A stretch of DNA of 64,000 nt from Catellatospora paridis. GTDB lineage: Bacteria > Actinomycetota > Actinomycetes > Mycobacteriales > Micromonosporaceae. The translations under genes and the position numbers were made by a program. Below are positions 42,613 to 53,002 of this stretch, in pieces. The notes under the pieces are model-generated. The model made no database searches, had not been told where the DNA came from, and saw nothing but the letters and a program-made list of their open reading frames with translations. The DNA is taken from contig NZ_WBZD01000016.1 in assembly GCF_009720365.1 (NCBI RefSeq), forward strand, positions 186,001 to 250,000, written 5' to 3'. The first letter of the stretch is position 1, and the number at the start of each line of letters is the position of its first letter.

Positions 42613-43035
42613 CTACGTGGAGTAGGGCGCGGCGGCTTCGAGCCAGGAGAGGAAGCCGGTGACGGTGTGCAGCGGCATGGCGATCTCCACCTGGGCCCGG
42701 GAGTCGGCGCACTGCAGCACGACCCAGTCGGCGGGCACCAGCACCGCCTCCTCCTCGCTGGGCGCGCGCCGGGCGATCACCTTCAGGTCGCGGCGCGAGA
42801 GCGTGCGGCGGGGGCGCGGGGAGAGGCTGAACATCCGGTACCAGCGCAGCTCGTCGCCGCGGAACTGGGCGAAGCCGGGCGCCCAGCCCCGGCCTCCGGC
42901 CGTCTGACGCAGCCGGAGGTAGAGCTCGACGGTGCCGTGGCCGCGCGCGAACACCTCGCGGCGCACGAAGAGGCCCGCCAGCAGGGCGAGCAGGACGACG
43001 AGGCCGATGGCGACTACTTCGAGCAGCGACCTCAT
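42613..43035 (-). CDS. DUF2550 family membrane protein
   Basis: A 140-residue protein with one N-terminal helix (VVAIGLVVLLALLAGLFVRR) and a soluble beta-rich domain containing RGWAPGFAQFRGDELRWYRM and ADWVVLQCADSRAQVEIAMP. The family typically lies next to atpC in actinobacteria, as here (22-nt gap). Function unknown. Confidence 0.85.
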   Translation of the reverse strand: MRSLLEVVAIGLVVLLALLAGLFVRREVFARGHGTVELYLRLRQTAGGRGWAPGFAQFRGDELRWYRMFSLSPRPRRTLSRRDLKVIARRAPSEEEAVLVPADWVVLQCADSRAQVEIAMPLHTVTGFLSWLEAAAPYST

Positions 43036-43057
43036 CGTCGTCGGGGGCGCTGGTCGC

Positions 43058-43342
43058 TCAGTGGCGCGCGGCCGGGGCGACCGGGGTCGCGGTCTCCGCC
43101 AGCACCGTCACGCCCTCGGTCGTGACCGACAGGAAGCCGCCGTGGACGTCGTAGGCCTTCTCCTCGCCGCCCGGGAGGATGATGCGCACCCCGCCGGGGT
43201 TCGCCAGCTGGCCGAGCAGCGGCGCGTGACTGGGCAGCACGCCCAGCTCGCCCTCGGTGGTGCGGGCGATGACCATCTCGGCCTGCCCGGACCAGACCTT
43301 CTCCTCGACGGCGACGAGCTCGACCTGGAGCAGCTTGGCCAC
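43058..43342 (-). CDS. atpC: F1 ATP synthase epsilon subunit
   Basis: A 94-residue short-form epsilon: the beta-sandwich domain is complete (LLQVELVAVEEKVWSGQAEM, GELGVLPSHAPLLGQLANPG, VHGGFLSVTTEGVTVLAETA), and the C-terminal helical hairpin that inhibits the enzyme in other bacteria is essentially absent. It is separated from atpD by a terminator and an LCP gene, so it needs its own promoter or read-through. Confidence 0.93.
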   Translation of the reverse strand: MAKLLQVELVAVEEKVWSGQAEMVIARTTEGELGVLPSHAPLLGQLANPGGVRIILPGGEEKAYDVHGGFLSVTTEGVTVLAETATPVAPAARH

Positions 43343-43398
43343 GATGACTCCTCAGGTGTGCAAGATTGGTGCAGCGAGTCTAACCGCCGGTGATCAGC

Positions 43399-43435
43399 GG
43401 CCCTCACCAGGACCGGTCAGTGTGAGCTGAGGGCC
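43399..43435 (-). terminator. Weak hairpin between the LCP gene and atpC
   Basis: GGCCCTCA pairs with TGAGGGCC across a 21-nt loop. It sits just after the LCP stop and may weaken read-through into atpC. Confidence 0.4.
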
Positions 43436-43439
43436 ACTC

Positions 43440-44705
43440 TCACTTACTCAGCATTTCAGGATGGAACGCCACGAAGTTCTCGACCGAGCCCGCCGCGACC
43501 GAGGCCAGGAACTGCTTGGCGAGGTAGTCCAGCTGCTCGCCCTGGTACTGATACTTCATCTTGGGCTTGGACTTCTTCTTCTTGTCGTCCTTCTTGTCGT
43601 CGTCGTCCCCGCCGTCGTCACCGTCGTCGCCGTCGTCCCCACCGCCGTCGTCGCCGTCATCGCCGCCGTCGTCGTCGCCCTCGTCGTCGTCCTTGCCCTT
43701 GTCGACGACGTAGCGGCCCACCCCGCCCCCGGACAGCTTCATCATGTGCACGGTGCTGGGGCGCAGGTCCTGCAACGCGAAGGCCCAGTCGATCACCGTG
43801 TGCCCGCGACCGCTGAAGGTGAGCGACTGCCCGGCGGCCCGCAGCACGGTGTCCATCTGCACCGGGTCGGTGAGCACGTCGTCGCTGAACGCCTTGGAGA
43901 TCATCGCGCGGACCAGCTGCTGCTGGTGCCGCTGGCGGGCGTAGTCGCCGCCGGTCACGTAGCGCTGCCGGGCGTAGTCCAGCGCCTGCCAGCCCTTGAA
44001 GTGGCGCAGGCCGGGCTCGTAGACCATCTGCTCGCCGACGTAGCCGGTGCTCCCGGGGCCCCGATCCCGGGGATCGCCGTCGGGTTCCAGGTGGATCGAG
44101 GCGACCCGCTCGTCGACCGTCATGTCGATCCCGCCCAGCGCGTCGATGACGTCCTTGAAGCCGCTGAAGTCGATGATCGCCCCGGCGTCGAACCGGGCGA
44201 TCCCGGTGTACTGGCTGACCGTCGCGGCCAGCAGCTCGAAGCCCTGCGCGTGGTTGGCGCGCCGGTCGCCGGGCACCATCGAGCCGAAGTACATCGCGTG
44301 CGCGAGCTTGTCCGCGGGATTGCCGGGGTAGCCGGACTTGGCGAACGGCGGGATGGCCACCAGCAGGTCCCGGGGCAGCGAGAAGAGGTAGCCGCGGTCC
44401 AGGCCGGCGGGGATGTGCATGACCAGGATCGAGTCGGCCCGCGGGATCCAGAACGGGTCGCCGTGCCGCGGGTCGATGCCCGCCAGCAGGATGTTGAGCG
44501 GGCCCTTGATGCCCTCGGGCCGCGGTGGCGCCTGGCGACCCGACTCGTCGCCGAAGAGGTCGTCCTTGTGGATCGCGCCCTCGTAGCGCGCGATCACCCG
44601 ATCCACGGTGACCAGGGAGGCGCCGCTGAGCAGCATCAGCGCCGTACCGCCCAGCACGCTCCAGCGTGCCCACCGCGCCGCCGTACGCCACCGTTTCGCC
44701 ACCAT
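43440..44705 (-). CDS. LCP (LytR-CpsA-Psr) family cell-wall glycopolymer ligase with acidic tail insertion
   Basis: A 421-residue protein with one N-terminal membrane helix (ARWSVLGGTALMLLSGASLV) and an extracytoplasmic LCP domain: LNILLAGIDPRHGD, IPRADSILVMHI, LFSLPRDLLVAIP, GFKDVIDALGGIDMTV, GWQALDYARQRYVTGGDYAR. LCP enzymes attach teichoic acids, arabinogalactan or capsule to peptidoglycan. At residues about 336-375 an Asp/Gly tract interrupts the chain and turns into a Lys-rich stretch (KKDDKKKKSKPK) before a final 45-residue segment. ATG 44705 follows family practice. The gene lies between atpD and atpC, an unusual place. Confidence 0.88.
   Translation of the reverse strand: MVAKRWRTAARWARWSVLGGTALMLLSGASLVTVDRVIARYEGAIHKDDLFGDESGRQAPPRPEGIKGPLNILLAGIDPRHGDPFWIPRADSILVMHIPAGLDRGYLFSLPRDLLVAIPPFAKSGYPGNPADKLAHAMYFGSMVPGDRRANHAQGFELLAATVSQYTGIARFDAGAIIDFSGFKDVIDALGGIDMTVDERVASIHLEPDGDPRDRGPGSTGYVGEQMVYEPGLRHFKGWQALDYARQRYVTGGDYARQRHQQQLVRAMISKAFSDDVLTDPVQMDTVLRAAGQSLTFSGRGHTVIDWAFALQDLRPSTVHMMKLSGGGVGRYVVDKGKDDDEGDDDGGDDGDDGGGDDGDDGDDGGDDDDKKDDKKKKSKPKMKYQYQGEQLDYLAKQFLASVAAGSVENFVAFHPEMLSK
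43583..43700 (-). repeat. Triplet-rich low-complexity tract inside the LCP gene
   Basis: Near-repeats of CCGTCGTC on the plus strand (GAC/GGC codons on the coding strand) encode the Asp/Gly run. Such a tract can change length by slippage. Confidence 0.8.
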
Positions 44706-44780
44706 GATGTGGCTAACGAGGCAGATGCGACGTTGGCTCCTGCTCTGTCCTGTCGAAGGACCCCGGCCGGGCACAACGGA

Positions 44781-44816
44781 AAGGGGCGCCCCTCCCAGCC
44801 GGGAGAGGCGCCCCTT
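44781..44816 (-). terminator. Hairpin terminator directly after atpD
   Basis: AAGGGGCGCCCCTCCC, loop AGCC, and its complement with one mismatch, 12 nt after the atpD stop. It separates the atp operon from the LCP gene and atpC. Confidence 0.85.
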
Positions 44817-44828
44817 CGGCGAACAGAC

Positions 44829-47191
<2,363 letters not shown>

Positions 47192-47193
47192 GG

Positions 47194-48825
47194 CTACTTC
47201 TTCTCAGCCACGATGCGGGTGACGGTCTCGGTCTTCTCGTCGCCCTCGAGCGCGTCGGCCTCGACGTCCACGATCGGCTGGTCCTCGACGGGCAGGAAGC
47301 CCTTCTTGAACTCGGTGATCAGGGTGTCGAGCTTGGCCGCCACGTCGTCGTCCCAGGTGCCCGACGCGATCGTCTTCAGCACATCGCTGTGCGAGCTGCG
47401 CAGGTGCTGCAGGAACTCCGACTCGAAGCGGCGCACGTCGGCGACCGGGATGTCGTCGATCTTGCCCTCGGTGCCGGACCAGATCGAGACGGCCTGCTCC
47501 TCCATCGGGTACGGCGAGAAGTTCTGCTGCTTGAGCAGCTCGACCAGCCGGCCGCCCTTCTCCAGCTGGGCCAGCGAGGTCTTGTCCAGGTCCGAGGCGA
47601 AAGCCGCGAACGACTCCAGCTCGCGGTACTGGGCCAGGTCCAGACGCAGGCGGCCGGAGACCTTGCGCATCGGCTTGGTCTGCGCCGCGCCACCGACCCG
47701 GGAGACGGACGTACCGACGTTGATCGCCGGACGTACACCCGAGTTGAACAGGGACTCCTCGAGGAAGATCTGCCCGTCGGTGATGGAGATGACGTTGGTC
47801 GGGATGAACGCCGAGATGTCGCCGGCCTTCGTCTCGATGATCGGCAGACCGGTCATCGAGCCCGCGCCCAGCTCGTCCGACAGCTTCGCGCAGCGCTCCA
47901 GCAGGCGCGAGTGCAGGTAGAAGACGTCACCCGGGTAGGCCTCACGGCCCGGCGGGCGGCGCAGCAGCAGCGACACGGCACGGTAGGCCTCGGCCTGCTT
48001 GCTCAGGTCGTCGAAGACGATCAGAACGTGCTTGCCGGCGTACATCCAGTGCTGGCCGATGGCCGAACCGGCGTACGGCGACAGGTACTTGAAGCCGGCC
48101 GGGTCCGAGGCGGGCGACGCGACGATGGTGGTGTACTCCATCGCGCCGGCCTGCTCCAGCGTGCCCTTGACGGACGCGATGGTGGACGCCTTCTGGCCGA
48201 TCGCGACGTAGATGCAGCGCACCTGCTTGACCGGGTCGCCGGACTTCCAGTTGTCACGCTGGTTGATGATCGCGTCCAGCGCCACCGAGGTCTTGCCGGT
48301 CTTGCGGTCGCCGATGATCAGCTGACGCTGGCCACGGCCGATCGGGGTCATCGCGTCGATGGCCTTGATGCCGGTCGCCAGGGGCTCGTGCACCGACTTG
48401 CGGACCATCACGTTCGGAGCCTGCAGCTCCAGCTCGCGGAAGCCCTCGTTGGCGATCTCGCCCAGGCCGTCGATCGGCTCACCCAGCGGGTTCACCACGC
48501 GGCCCAGGAACTTGTCGCCCACCGGCACGGAGAGAACGCGGCCGGTGCGCTTGACCGGCTGGCCCTCCTCGATGCCCTCGAAGGCACCCAGAACGACGAC
48601 ACCGATCTCGCGGACGTCGAGGTTCAGCGCGACACCCAGGGTGCCGTCCGCGAACTCCAGCAGCTCGTTGGCCATGGTCGAGGGGAGACCCTCCACCTTG
48701 GCGATGCCGTCACCGGCCTCGGTGACGACGCCGACCTCCTCGCGGGAGATCTCGGGCGCGTACGAGGAGACGAAACGCTCAAGCGCTCCACGGATCTCCT
48801 CGGACGAGATGGTCAGCTCGGCCAT
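47194..48825 (-). CDS. atpA: F1 ATP synthase alpha subunit
   Basis: A 543-residue subunit with the P-loop [15 protein letters not shown], the catalytic-arginine region [20 protein letters not shown] and the ELAQ-like ending of the nucleotide domain. The C-terminus is extended by about 35 residues ([20 protein letters not shown]) compared with E. coli, as in mycobacteria, where such an extension suppresses ATP hydrolysis (recalled). Start ATG 48825 ([12 protein letters not shown]) by family comparison. Confidence 0.98.
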   Translation of the reverse strand: MAELTISSEEIRGALERFVSSYAPEISREEVGVVTEAGDGIAKVEGLPSTMANELLEFADGTLGVALNLDVREIGVVVLGAFEGIEEGQPVKRTGRVLSVPVGDKFLGRVVNPLGEPIDGLGEIANEGFRELELQAPNVMVRKSVHEPLATGIKAIDAMTPIGRGQRQLIIGDRKTGKTSVALDAIINQRDNWKSGDPVKQVRCIYVAIGQKASTIASVKGTLEQAGAMEYTTIVASPASDPAGFKYLSPYAGSAIGQHWMYAGKHVLIVFDDLSKQAEAYRAVSLLLRRPPGREAYPGDVFYLHSRLLERCAKLSDELGAGSMTGLPIIETKAGDISAFIPTNVISITDGQIFLEESLFNSGVRPAINVGTSVSRVGGAAQTKPMRKVSGRLRLDLAQYRELESFAAFASDLDKTSLAQLEKGGRLVELLKQQNFSPYPMEEQAVSIWSGTEGKIDDIPVADVRRFESEFLQHLRSSHSDVLKTIASGTWDDDVAAKLDTLITEFKKGFLPVEDQPIVDVEADALEGDEKTETVTRIVAEKK

Positions 48826-48953
48826 CCTCAGCTTCCTAACGGGTGTCGTGACTGTCAAAAGTCAGGTTCGGTTGCGGTTCTCACGGAGTGCGGTTCGTCC
48901 CGGCGCGCCACCGCTCAAGCGGCGCATCCAGGCGTCAGCCGGCCCCCCGGCGC

Positions 48954-49775
48954 TCACTTTCCGGCGAGCGCGTTGCGGACTGCGGCCAGCCGCCGTGCGA
49001 TGGTGCCGTCGTAGAGGTCGCTGCCGACCTGCACGCGCAGCCCACCCAGCACCGCGGGGTCGACGGTTACCTTCACCGAGACCTGACGGCCGTAGATGGC
49101 GGACAGGGACGAGGCCAGCCGGGCCTCCTCCGCCTCGGTCAGCCCTTCGGCGACCGTGACGTAGGCGACCTGCGCCTCGCGGCGCTCCGCGGCCAGCTCC
49201 ACCAGGCGGGTGATGCCGTTGCCGAACGTGCGGCCGCCGAAGCCCCGCACCGCCAGCTCCGCCAGGCTCACCGTGACCGGCTTCGCCTTGCCCTGCAGCA
49301 GACCCCGGACCAGCTCGGCCCGGCGCGCCACCGGCACGATGAACTCGCCGATCGTGGCGGCCAGCTGCGGGTCGCCGTCGACGATCTGCCCGAAGCGGAA
49401 CAGCTCGTCCTCGACCTCGTTGAGGTCGCCGGCCTGCTCGGCCGAGGCCAGCAGCGCGTCGACGCCGAGCCGCTCAGCGGCCTCCAGCAGCTCCGACGCG
49501 GCCGACCAGCGGCCGGACGCGAGCACCTTCACCAGGTCGACCGTGCTCTGGCCGACCTTGCCCTGCAGCAGGCTCGCGGCGAGTTCGCCGCGCTGCTCGC
49601 CCGGACGGGAGGGGTCGGACAGCGCGCGGCGCAGCCGTGGCTCGCGGCCCAGCAGGTCCGCGAAGGACATCAGCTCGTCCGCGATCACCGCGGTGGCCTC
49701 GGCGCCGGCGCCCCCAGCGGAGGCCTCCAGCGCCGCCCGGGCCGCGGCGTACGACTCTCGGCTTGCCGCCTGCAT
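48954..49775 (-). CDS. atpH: F1 ATP synthase delta subunit
   Basis: A 273-residue OSCP/delta subunit: longer than E. coli delta (177) and of the long actinobacterial type, with an N-terminal helical region before the core (FADLLGREPRLRRALSDPSR). The C-terminal domain has LTEAEEARLASSLSAIYGRQ and DPAVLGGLRVQVGSDLYDGT. The ATG overlaps the atpF stop (TGATG); a TTG one codon earlier is the alternative. A 128-nt gap without recognisable signals separates it from atpA. Confidence 0.93.
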   Translation of the reverse strand: MQAASRESYAAARAALEASAGGAGAEATAVIADELMSFADLLGREPRLRRALSDPSRPGEQRGELAASLLQGKVGQSTVDLVKVLASGRWSAASELLEAAERLGVDALLASAEQAGDLNEVEDELFRFGQIVDGDPQLAATIGEFIVPVARRAELVRGLLQGKAKPVTVSLAELAVRGFGGRTFGNGITRLVELAAERREAQVAYVTVAEGLTEAEEARLASSLSAIYGRQVSVKVTVDPAVLGGLRVQVGSDLYDGTIARRLAAVRNALAGK

Positions 49776-50320
49776 CAACGGGCTCCGGCGGTCTCGAGGT
49801 CGGCGAGCGCGCGCTCGACGGTGCCACGACGACGGGCCTCGTCCTCCAGCGACTCACCAACGATCTTGCCGGCCAGGCTGACCGCCAGCGAGCCCATCTC
49901 GGTACGCAGCTCACGGACGATGCTCGCCCGCTCGCCGGCCAGCTGCTCGCGACCGGCCGCGATGATGCGGTCGGACTCCTCGCGGGCCTTGGCCAGCACG
50001 TCGGTGCGGATGCCCTCGGCGTCGGCACGGGCCTCGTCACGGATGCGCGCGGCCTCCGTGCGAGCCTCGGCCAGCTGCGCCTTGTACTGCGACAGCAGTG
50101 CCGCGGCCTCGGCCTGAGCCTTCTCCGCCTTGACGAGCCCACCTTCGATGGCCTCGACGCGCTGCTGGAACATGCTCTCCATACGCGGGAACACGAACTT
50201 GGTCAGCACGAACAGCAGGACGCCGAAAGCGATGAGGCCGACGATCACCTCAGCCAGCGGCACGCCGAGCACGTTGTAGCCGTGCTCCGCAGGCGCGGGC
50301 GCCTCTTGTGCGATGTTCAT
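49775..50320 (-). CDS. atpF: F0 ATP synthase subunit b
   Basis: A 181-residue protein with one N-terminal membrane helix (VLGVPLAEVIVGLIAFGVLL), then a long charged coiled coil (RVEAIEGGLVKAEKAQAEAA and onward) that forms the peripheral stalk and binds delta at its C-terminus. The stop is shared with the atpH start. GGGGAGTGACCA before the ATG is the ribosome binding site. A stable hairpin lies between it and atpE. Confidence 0.96.
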   Translation of the reverse strand: MNIAQEAPAPAEHGYNVLGVPLAEVIVGLIAFGVLLFVLTKFVFPRMESMFQQRVEAIEGGLVKAEKAQAEAAALLSQYKAQLAEARTEAARIRDEARADAEGIRTDVLAKAREESDRIIAAGREQLAGERASIVRELRTEMGSLAVSLAGKIVGESLEDEARRRGTVERALADLETAGAR

Positions 50321-50337
50321 TGGTCACTCCCCTTCGG

Positions 50338-50367
50338 CGGTGACCGGCCGTCGCAGGCCGGTCACCG
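50338..50367. promoter_or_regulatory. Intercistronic hairpin between atpE and atpF
   Basis: CGGTGACCGGCC, loop GTCGCA, GGCCGGTCACCG: a perfect 12-bp stem with no T-run, 25 nt after the atpE stop. It is probably an RNA-stability or partial-termination element that raises the amount of subunit c relative to downstream subunits. Confidence 0.65.
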
Positions 50368-50392
50368 AATCACCCAGCGGATGGCGTCGGCC

Positions 50393-50608
50393 TCAGGCCG
50401 CGGTGTTCAGCGCGAAGGCGAGCACCAGGCCGAGCAGGGCCAGCGCCTCGATGACGGCGAAGCCCATGAACATGTAGGTACGGGTGAGGCCGGCGCTCTC
50501 GGGCTGACGCGCGGTCGCCTGGATGTAGGCGGCGAAGACCAGACCCACGCCGATACCCGGGCCGAGCGCGGCGATGCCGTAGCCGATGACGTTAAGGTTG
50601 CCGGTCAT
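50393..50608 (-). CDS. atpE: F0 ATP synthase subunit c
   Basis: A 71-residue two-helix hairpin. Helix 1 has the glycine pattern ALGPGIGVGLVFAAY, the polar loop ARQPE, and helix 2 the proton-carrying Glu54 in GFAVIEALALLGLVLAF. The ATG at 50608 has an ideal AGGAGG 7 nt upstream, which excludes the longer frame. High expression is expected for the ring subunit. Confidence 0.98.
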   Translation of the reverse strand: MTGNLNVIGYGIAALGPGIGVGLVFAAYIQATARQPESAGLTRTYMFMGFAVIEALALLGLVLAFALNTAA

Positions 50609-50743
50609 GTCGGATTCCTCCTGAGTTCGACGCGTGCCAGTCACGCGCACGTTTTTGGTTACAGGTATGAGCGATCTTCAGTTGTGGATCGAAAGCCAGA
50701 GTGTGTCGCGCCGTCCGGCGCGGGTGTCTCGGTGCGCCGGAGC

Positions 50744-51544
50744 TCAGTGCTCTTCGGAGATCGAGCTCTGGAAGTAGGTCGCCGAGAGCAGGGTGAACAC
50801 ATACGCCTGCAGGCTCAGGATGAACAGCTCGAACAGCGTCATCACGATGGCGAACGCCCAGCTGCCCAACGCGGCGGGCTTGAGCAGCAGCGGGCCCGCG
50901 TTCCACAGCGCCACACCACCGAGGGTGAACACCAGCAGGATCATGTGGCCGGCGAACATGTTCGCGAAGAGACGGACGGCCAGCGTGATCGGGCGCAGGA
51001 TCAGGTTCGAGAGGAACTCGATCGGGATCAGGATCGGGTGCACCCACCACGGCACACCCGGCTGCACCGTGGAGTGCTTGAGGTAACCCAGCAGGCCATG
51101 CTTCTTGATACCGATGCCGATGTAGATCACCCAGGTCAGCACGGCCAGCACCACCGGGAAGGCCAGGTGCGAGTTCGGGGAGATCTGCGCGAACGGCACG
51201 ATGCTCCACAGGTTCGTCACGAAGACGAAGCAGAAGACGGTCGCCAGGTACGGCGCGAAGCGCACGCCCTGCGGGCCGATGATGTCGGTGGCGATGTTGT
51301 TGCGCACCACGCCGTAGGCCGACTCGGCGAGCCACTGCTTCTTGCTCGGCACCAGCGTGGGGTTGCGGTACGTCACGAGGAAGAAGACGATGATGATGGC
51401 CACCGCCATCCAGACCAGGAGGCTCAGCTTGGTGAAAGCCCCGGCCCACATGCTGCCTTCGAGCGACGGAATCAGGGTCTTGTAGTCGAAGACATCCACG
51501 CCAGGGGGAAACTCCGAGGCAAGGAAACCCGGCTGCGTAATCAA
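50744..51544 (-). CDS. atpB: F0 ATP synthase subunit a
   Basis: A 266-residue membrane protein with five to six helices. It contains the conserved LILRPITLAVRLFANMFAGH with the essential arginine facing the c-ring, and the C-terminal LFELFILSLQAYVFTLLSAT. The start is a TTG at 51544: GGAGG lies 9 nt upstream and no in-frame ATG occurs before residue 31, while the nearby ATG leads to an immediate stop. Confidence 0.97.
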   Translation of the reverse strand: MITQPGFLASEFPPGVDVFDYKTLIPSLEGSMWAGAFTKLSLLVWMAVAIIIVFFLVTYRNPTLVPSKKQWLAESAYGVVRNNIATDIIGPQGVRFAPYLATVFCFVFVTNLWSIVPFAQISPNSHLAFPVVLAVLTWVIYIGIGIKKHGLLGYLKHSTVQPGVPWWVHPILIPIEFLSNLILRPITLAVRLFANMFAGHMILLVFTLGGVALWNAGPLLLKPAALGSWAFAIVMTLFELFILSLQAYVFTLLSATYFQSSISEEH

Positions 51545-51572
51545 CCTGTCATCCTCCGTCGATCGGGCACGG

Positions 51573-51788
51573 TCACCCGTCCAGTCTTTTCACGGTCAGA
51601 TAGACCCCGGCGGCCGCGCCGCCGATCAAACCGATCAACAGCCCGACGTTGGGGAGTCCCAGCCACTTATCGATGAGCCACCCGACCCCTCCCCAGACGA
51701 ACATTCCGCCGAGGAGATACCCGATGGCCGCCCAACCCGCATCGGCGCCCTCTGCGTGAGGGCGCTTCGGAGGCTGGTCATCGGCCAT
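51573..51788 (-). CDS. AtpZ/AtpI-like small membrane protein
   Basis: A 71-residue protein with two membrane helices: GWAAIGYLLGGMFVWGGVGW, LIDKWLGLPNVGLLIGLIGG. This is the AtpZ-type layout (GxxxGxxLD linker) found just upstream of atpB; such proteins assist c-ring assembly or Mg/Ca handling. The ATG at 51788 gives MADDQPPKR; no clear ribosome binding site. The gap to atpB is 28 nt. Confidence 0.82.
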   Translation of the reverse strand: MADDQPPKRPHAEGADAGWAAIGYLLGGMFVWGGVGWLIDKWLGLPNVGLLIGLIGGAAAGVYLTVKRLDG

Positions 51789-51969
51789 GACGGGGCGAAC
51801 AATATCAGCCACCCCCTGCATCGGCCGACGCACCCCCCGTACGCGAGCGATGTTCATCACCAGGTCGACAGCACGTCAACTTCCGCAAGGATGAGATCGA
51901 TGTTGATTTAACCGCGTCGAACCGCTGAGATGGAGACAACCCTTCGTTCTCCCCCACGGCGGTGCGGCG

Positions 51970-52428
51970 ATGCGCAAGCTCACGATACCCGTAGTTTTCG
52001 TGCTGCTCACAGCATTGAGCAGCGGTTGTGAGCCGCGCGGCAACGACGACAGGGAATCGACCAAGCCGGTGCACTGCACGGTCATCGTCGATGGCCCGAA
52101 GGCCGACGACGGCCGGGACAACTTCGCCGGCCGCGTGCGCTACCGATGTGCCACGCCGGGTGCAGACCGCCTCGTTTTGAAGATCAAAATCGAGCGCCGG
52201 GACGGTGACGCATGGCGCAGTGTGGCCTCCCGCACATACACCCTCAAGGGCAAGGCCACCTACGCCGCCGAACTCAAGTACCAGACCAAGGACCTCAGCA
52301 TCAGCTGCCGCAGCGGCACCTTCCGCACCGTGGTCGACTGGTCCCGTACCTCCCGCAAGGACACCGAGGGCGACAACCTCATCTCCGGCGCGGTCAAGGA
52401 CCCCTGCCGCCCGCCGATCTTCGGCTGA
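51970..52428 (+). CDS. Small lipoprotein inserted in the atp cluster on the opposite strand
   Basis: A 152-residue protein with a lipoprotein signal sequence: MRKLTIPVVFVLLTALSSGC, with the lipobox cysteine at residue 20. The mature part has about 130 residues, four further cysteines that could form disulphides, and a beta-rich look (RLVLKIKIERRDGDAWRSVA, TYTLKGKATYAAELKYQTKD). No family recognised. It lies between the atpI-like and atpZ-like genes but points the other way, and codon use is slightly less GC-extreme than its neighbours (by eye). Confidence 0.7.
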   Translation: MRKLTIPVVFVLLTALSSGCEPRGNDDRESTKPVHCTVIVDGPKADDGRDNFAGRVRYRCATPGADRLVLKIKIERRDGDAWRSVASRTYTLKGKATYAAELKYQTKDLSISCRSGTFRTVVDWSRTSRKDTEGDNLISGAVKDPCRPPIFG

Positions 52429-52446
52429 CCCACCCGCCGGGCCCGG

Positions 52447-52508
52447 CTGATCATGAGCCGGTGGCACGGCTCGACGCGTGTCGGCGGCACAGGTTCCTGA
52501 TCGACTAC
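52447..52508 (+). repeat. R2 repeat, copy 2
   Basis: Starts CTGATCATGAGCCGGTGG and ends ACAGGTTCCTGATCGACTA; the last bases include the stop codon of the atpI-like gene. It forms an inverted pair with copy 3 around that gene. Confidence 0.75.
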
Positions 52509-52909
52509 TTCTTCTCGGGCTCGTCGATGTAGGGGATCTTGGCCTGCCAGAGCCACCAGGCATGGCCGAAGGTCCATGCGATCGCGGCGATGCCGATGCC
52601 GATCGCCATGGGCTTGAGGCCGGCCCAGCCCGACTTGGCGATCACGGCGAGCACCAGGAACAGCAGGGTGAATTTGACGCCGTACATCAGCAGGCCGACC
52701 GACAGCACCATCTTCGGGTTGATCGAATCCGCCCAGGCGATCACGAAACTGGACAGCAGGTAGCTGGCCGCCACCAGGGCCACGCCCGCCAGCACGCCGA
52801 CCGCGGCCGTCGAGCCGACGGTCAGGTACGCCACCAGCGGCGCCACCACGGCCACCGCCGCGGTGACGCCGAGCATGAACGGCAGGAACTTCAGCCGCTT
52901 ACCAAGCAT
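52505..52909 (-). CDS. AtpI-like integral membrane protein
   Basis: A 134-residue protein with four predicted helices: LPFMLGVTAAVAVVAPLVAY, VGVLAGVALVAASYLLSSFV, MVLSVGLLMYGVKFTLLFLV and a fourth around GLKPMAIGIGIAAIAWTFGH, followed by KIPYIDEPEKK. Position and topology are those of actinobacterial AtpI-like proteins that head the ATP synthase operon. Unusually it is cut off from the rest of the operon by the opposite-strand lipoprotein gene and is bracketed by inverted R2 repeats; copy 3 ends 11 nt from its ATG. Confidence 0.75.
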   Translation of the reverse strand: MLGKRLKFLPFMLGVTAAVAVVAPLVAYLTVGSTAAVGVLAGVALVAASYLLSSFVIAWADSINPKMVLSVGLLMYGVKFTLLFLVLAVIAKSGWAGLKPMAIGIGIAAIAWTFGHAWWLWQAKIPYIDEPEKK

Positions 52910-52920
52910 TCACGCCTCAA

Positions 52921-52982
52921 GATCATCAGAATGTTGTGTCAAACGACATGCCGCCCAACCGTGCCACAGGTTAATGATCAAC
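52921..52982 (-). repeat. R2 repeat, copy 3 (inverted relative to copy 2)
   Basis: On the minus strand it starts TTGATCATTAACCTGTGG, continues CACGGTTGGGCGGCATGTCG and ends CATTCTGATGATC. It replaces any normal leader of the atpI-like gene. Confidence 0.8.
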
Positions 52983-53002
52983 CAAGCGGGGCGTGGGATC
53001 GG

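Noticed and set aside
43583-43700. CRISPR-like or VNTR array from repeated CCGTCGTC units
   Set aside because: Units are codon triplets in frame for Asp/Gly, without spacers; it is coding low complexity.
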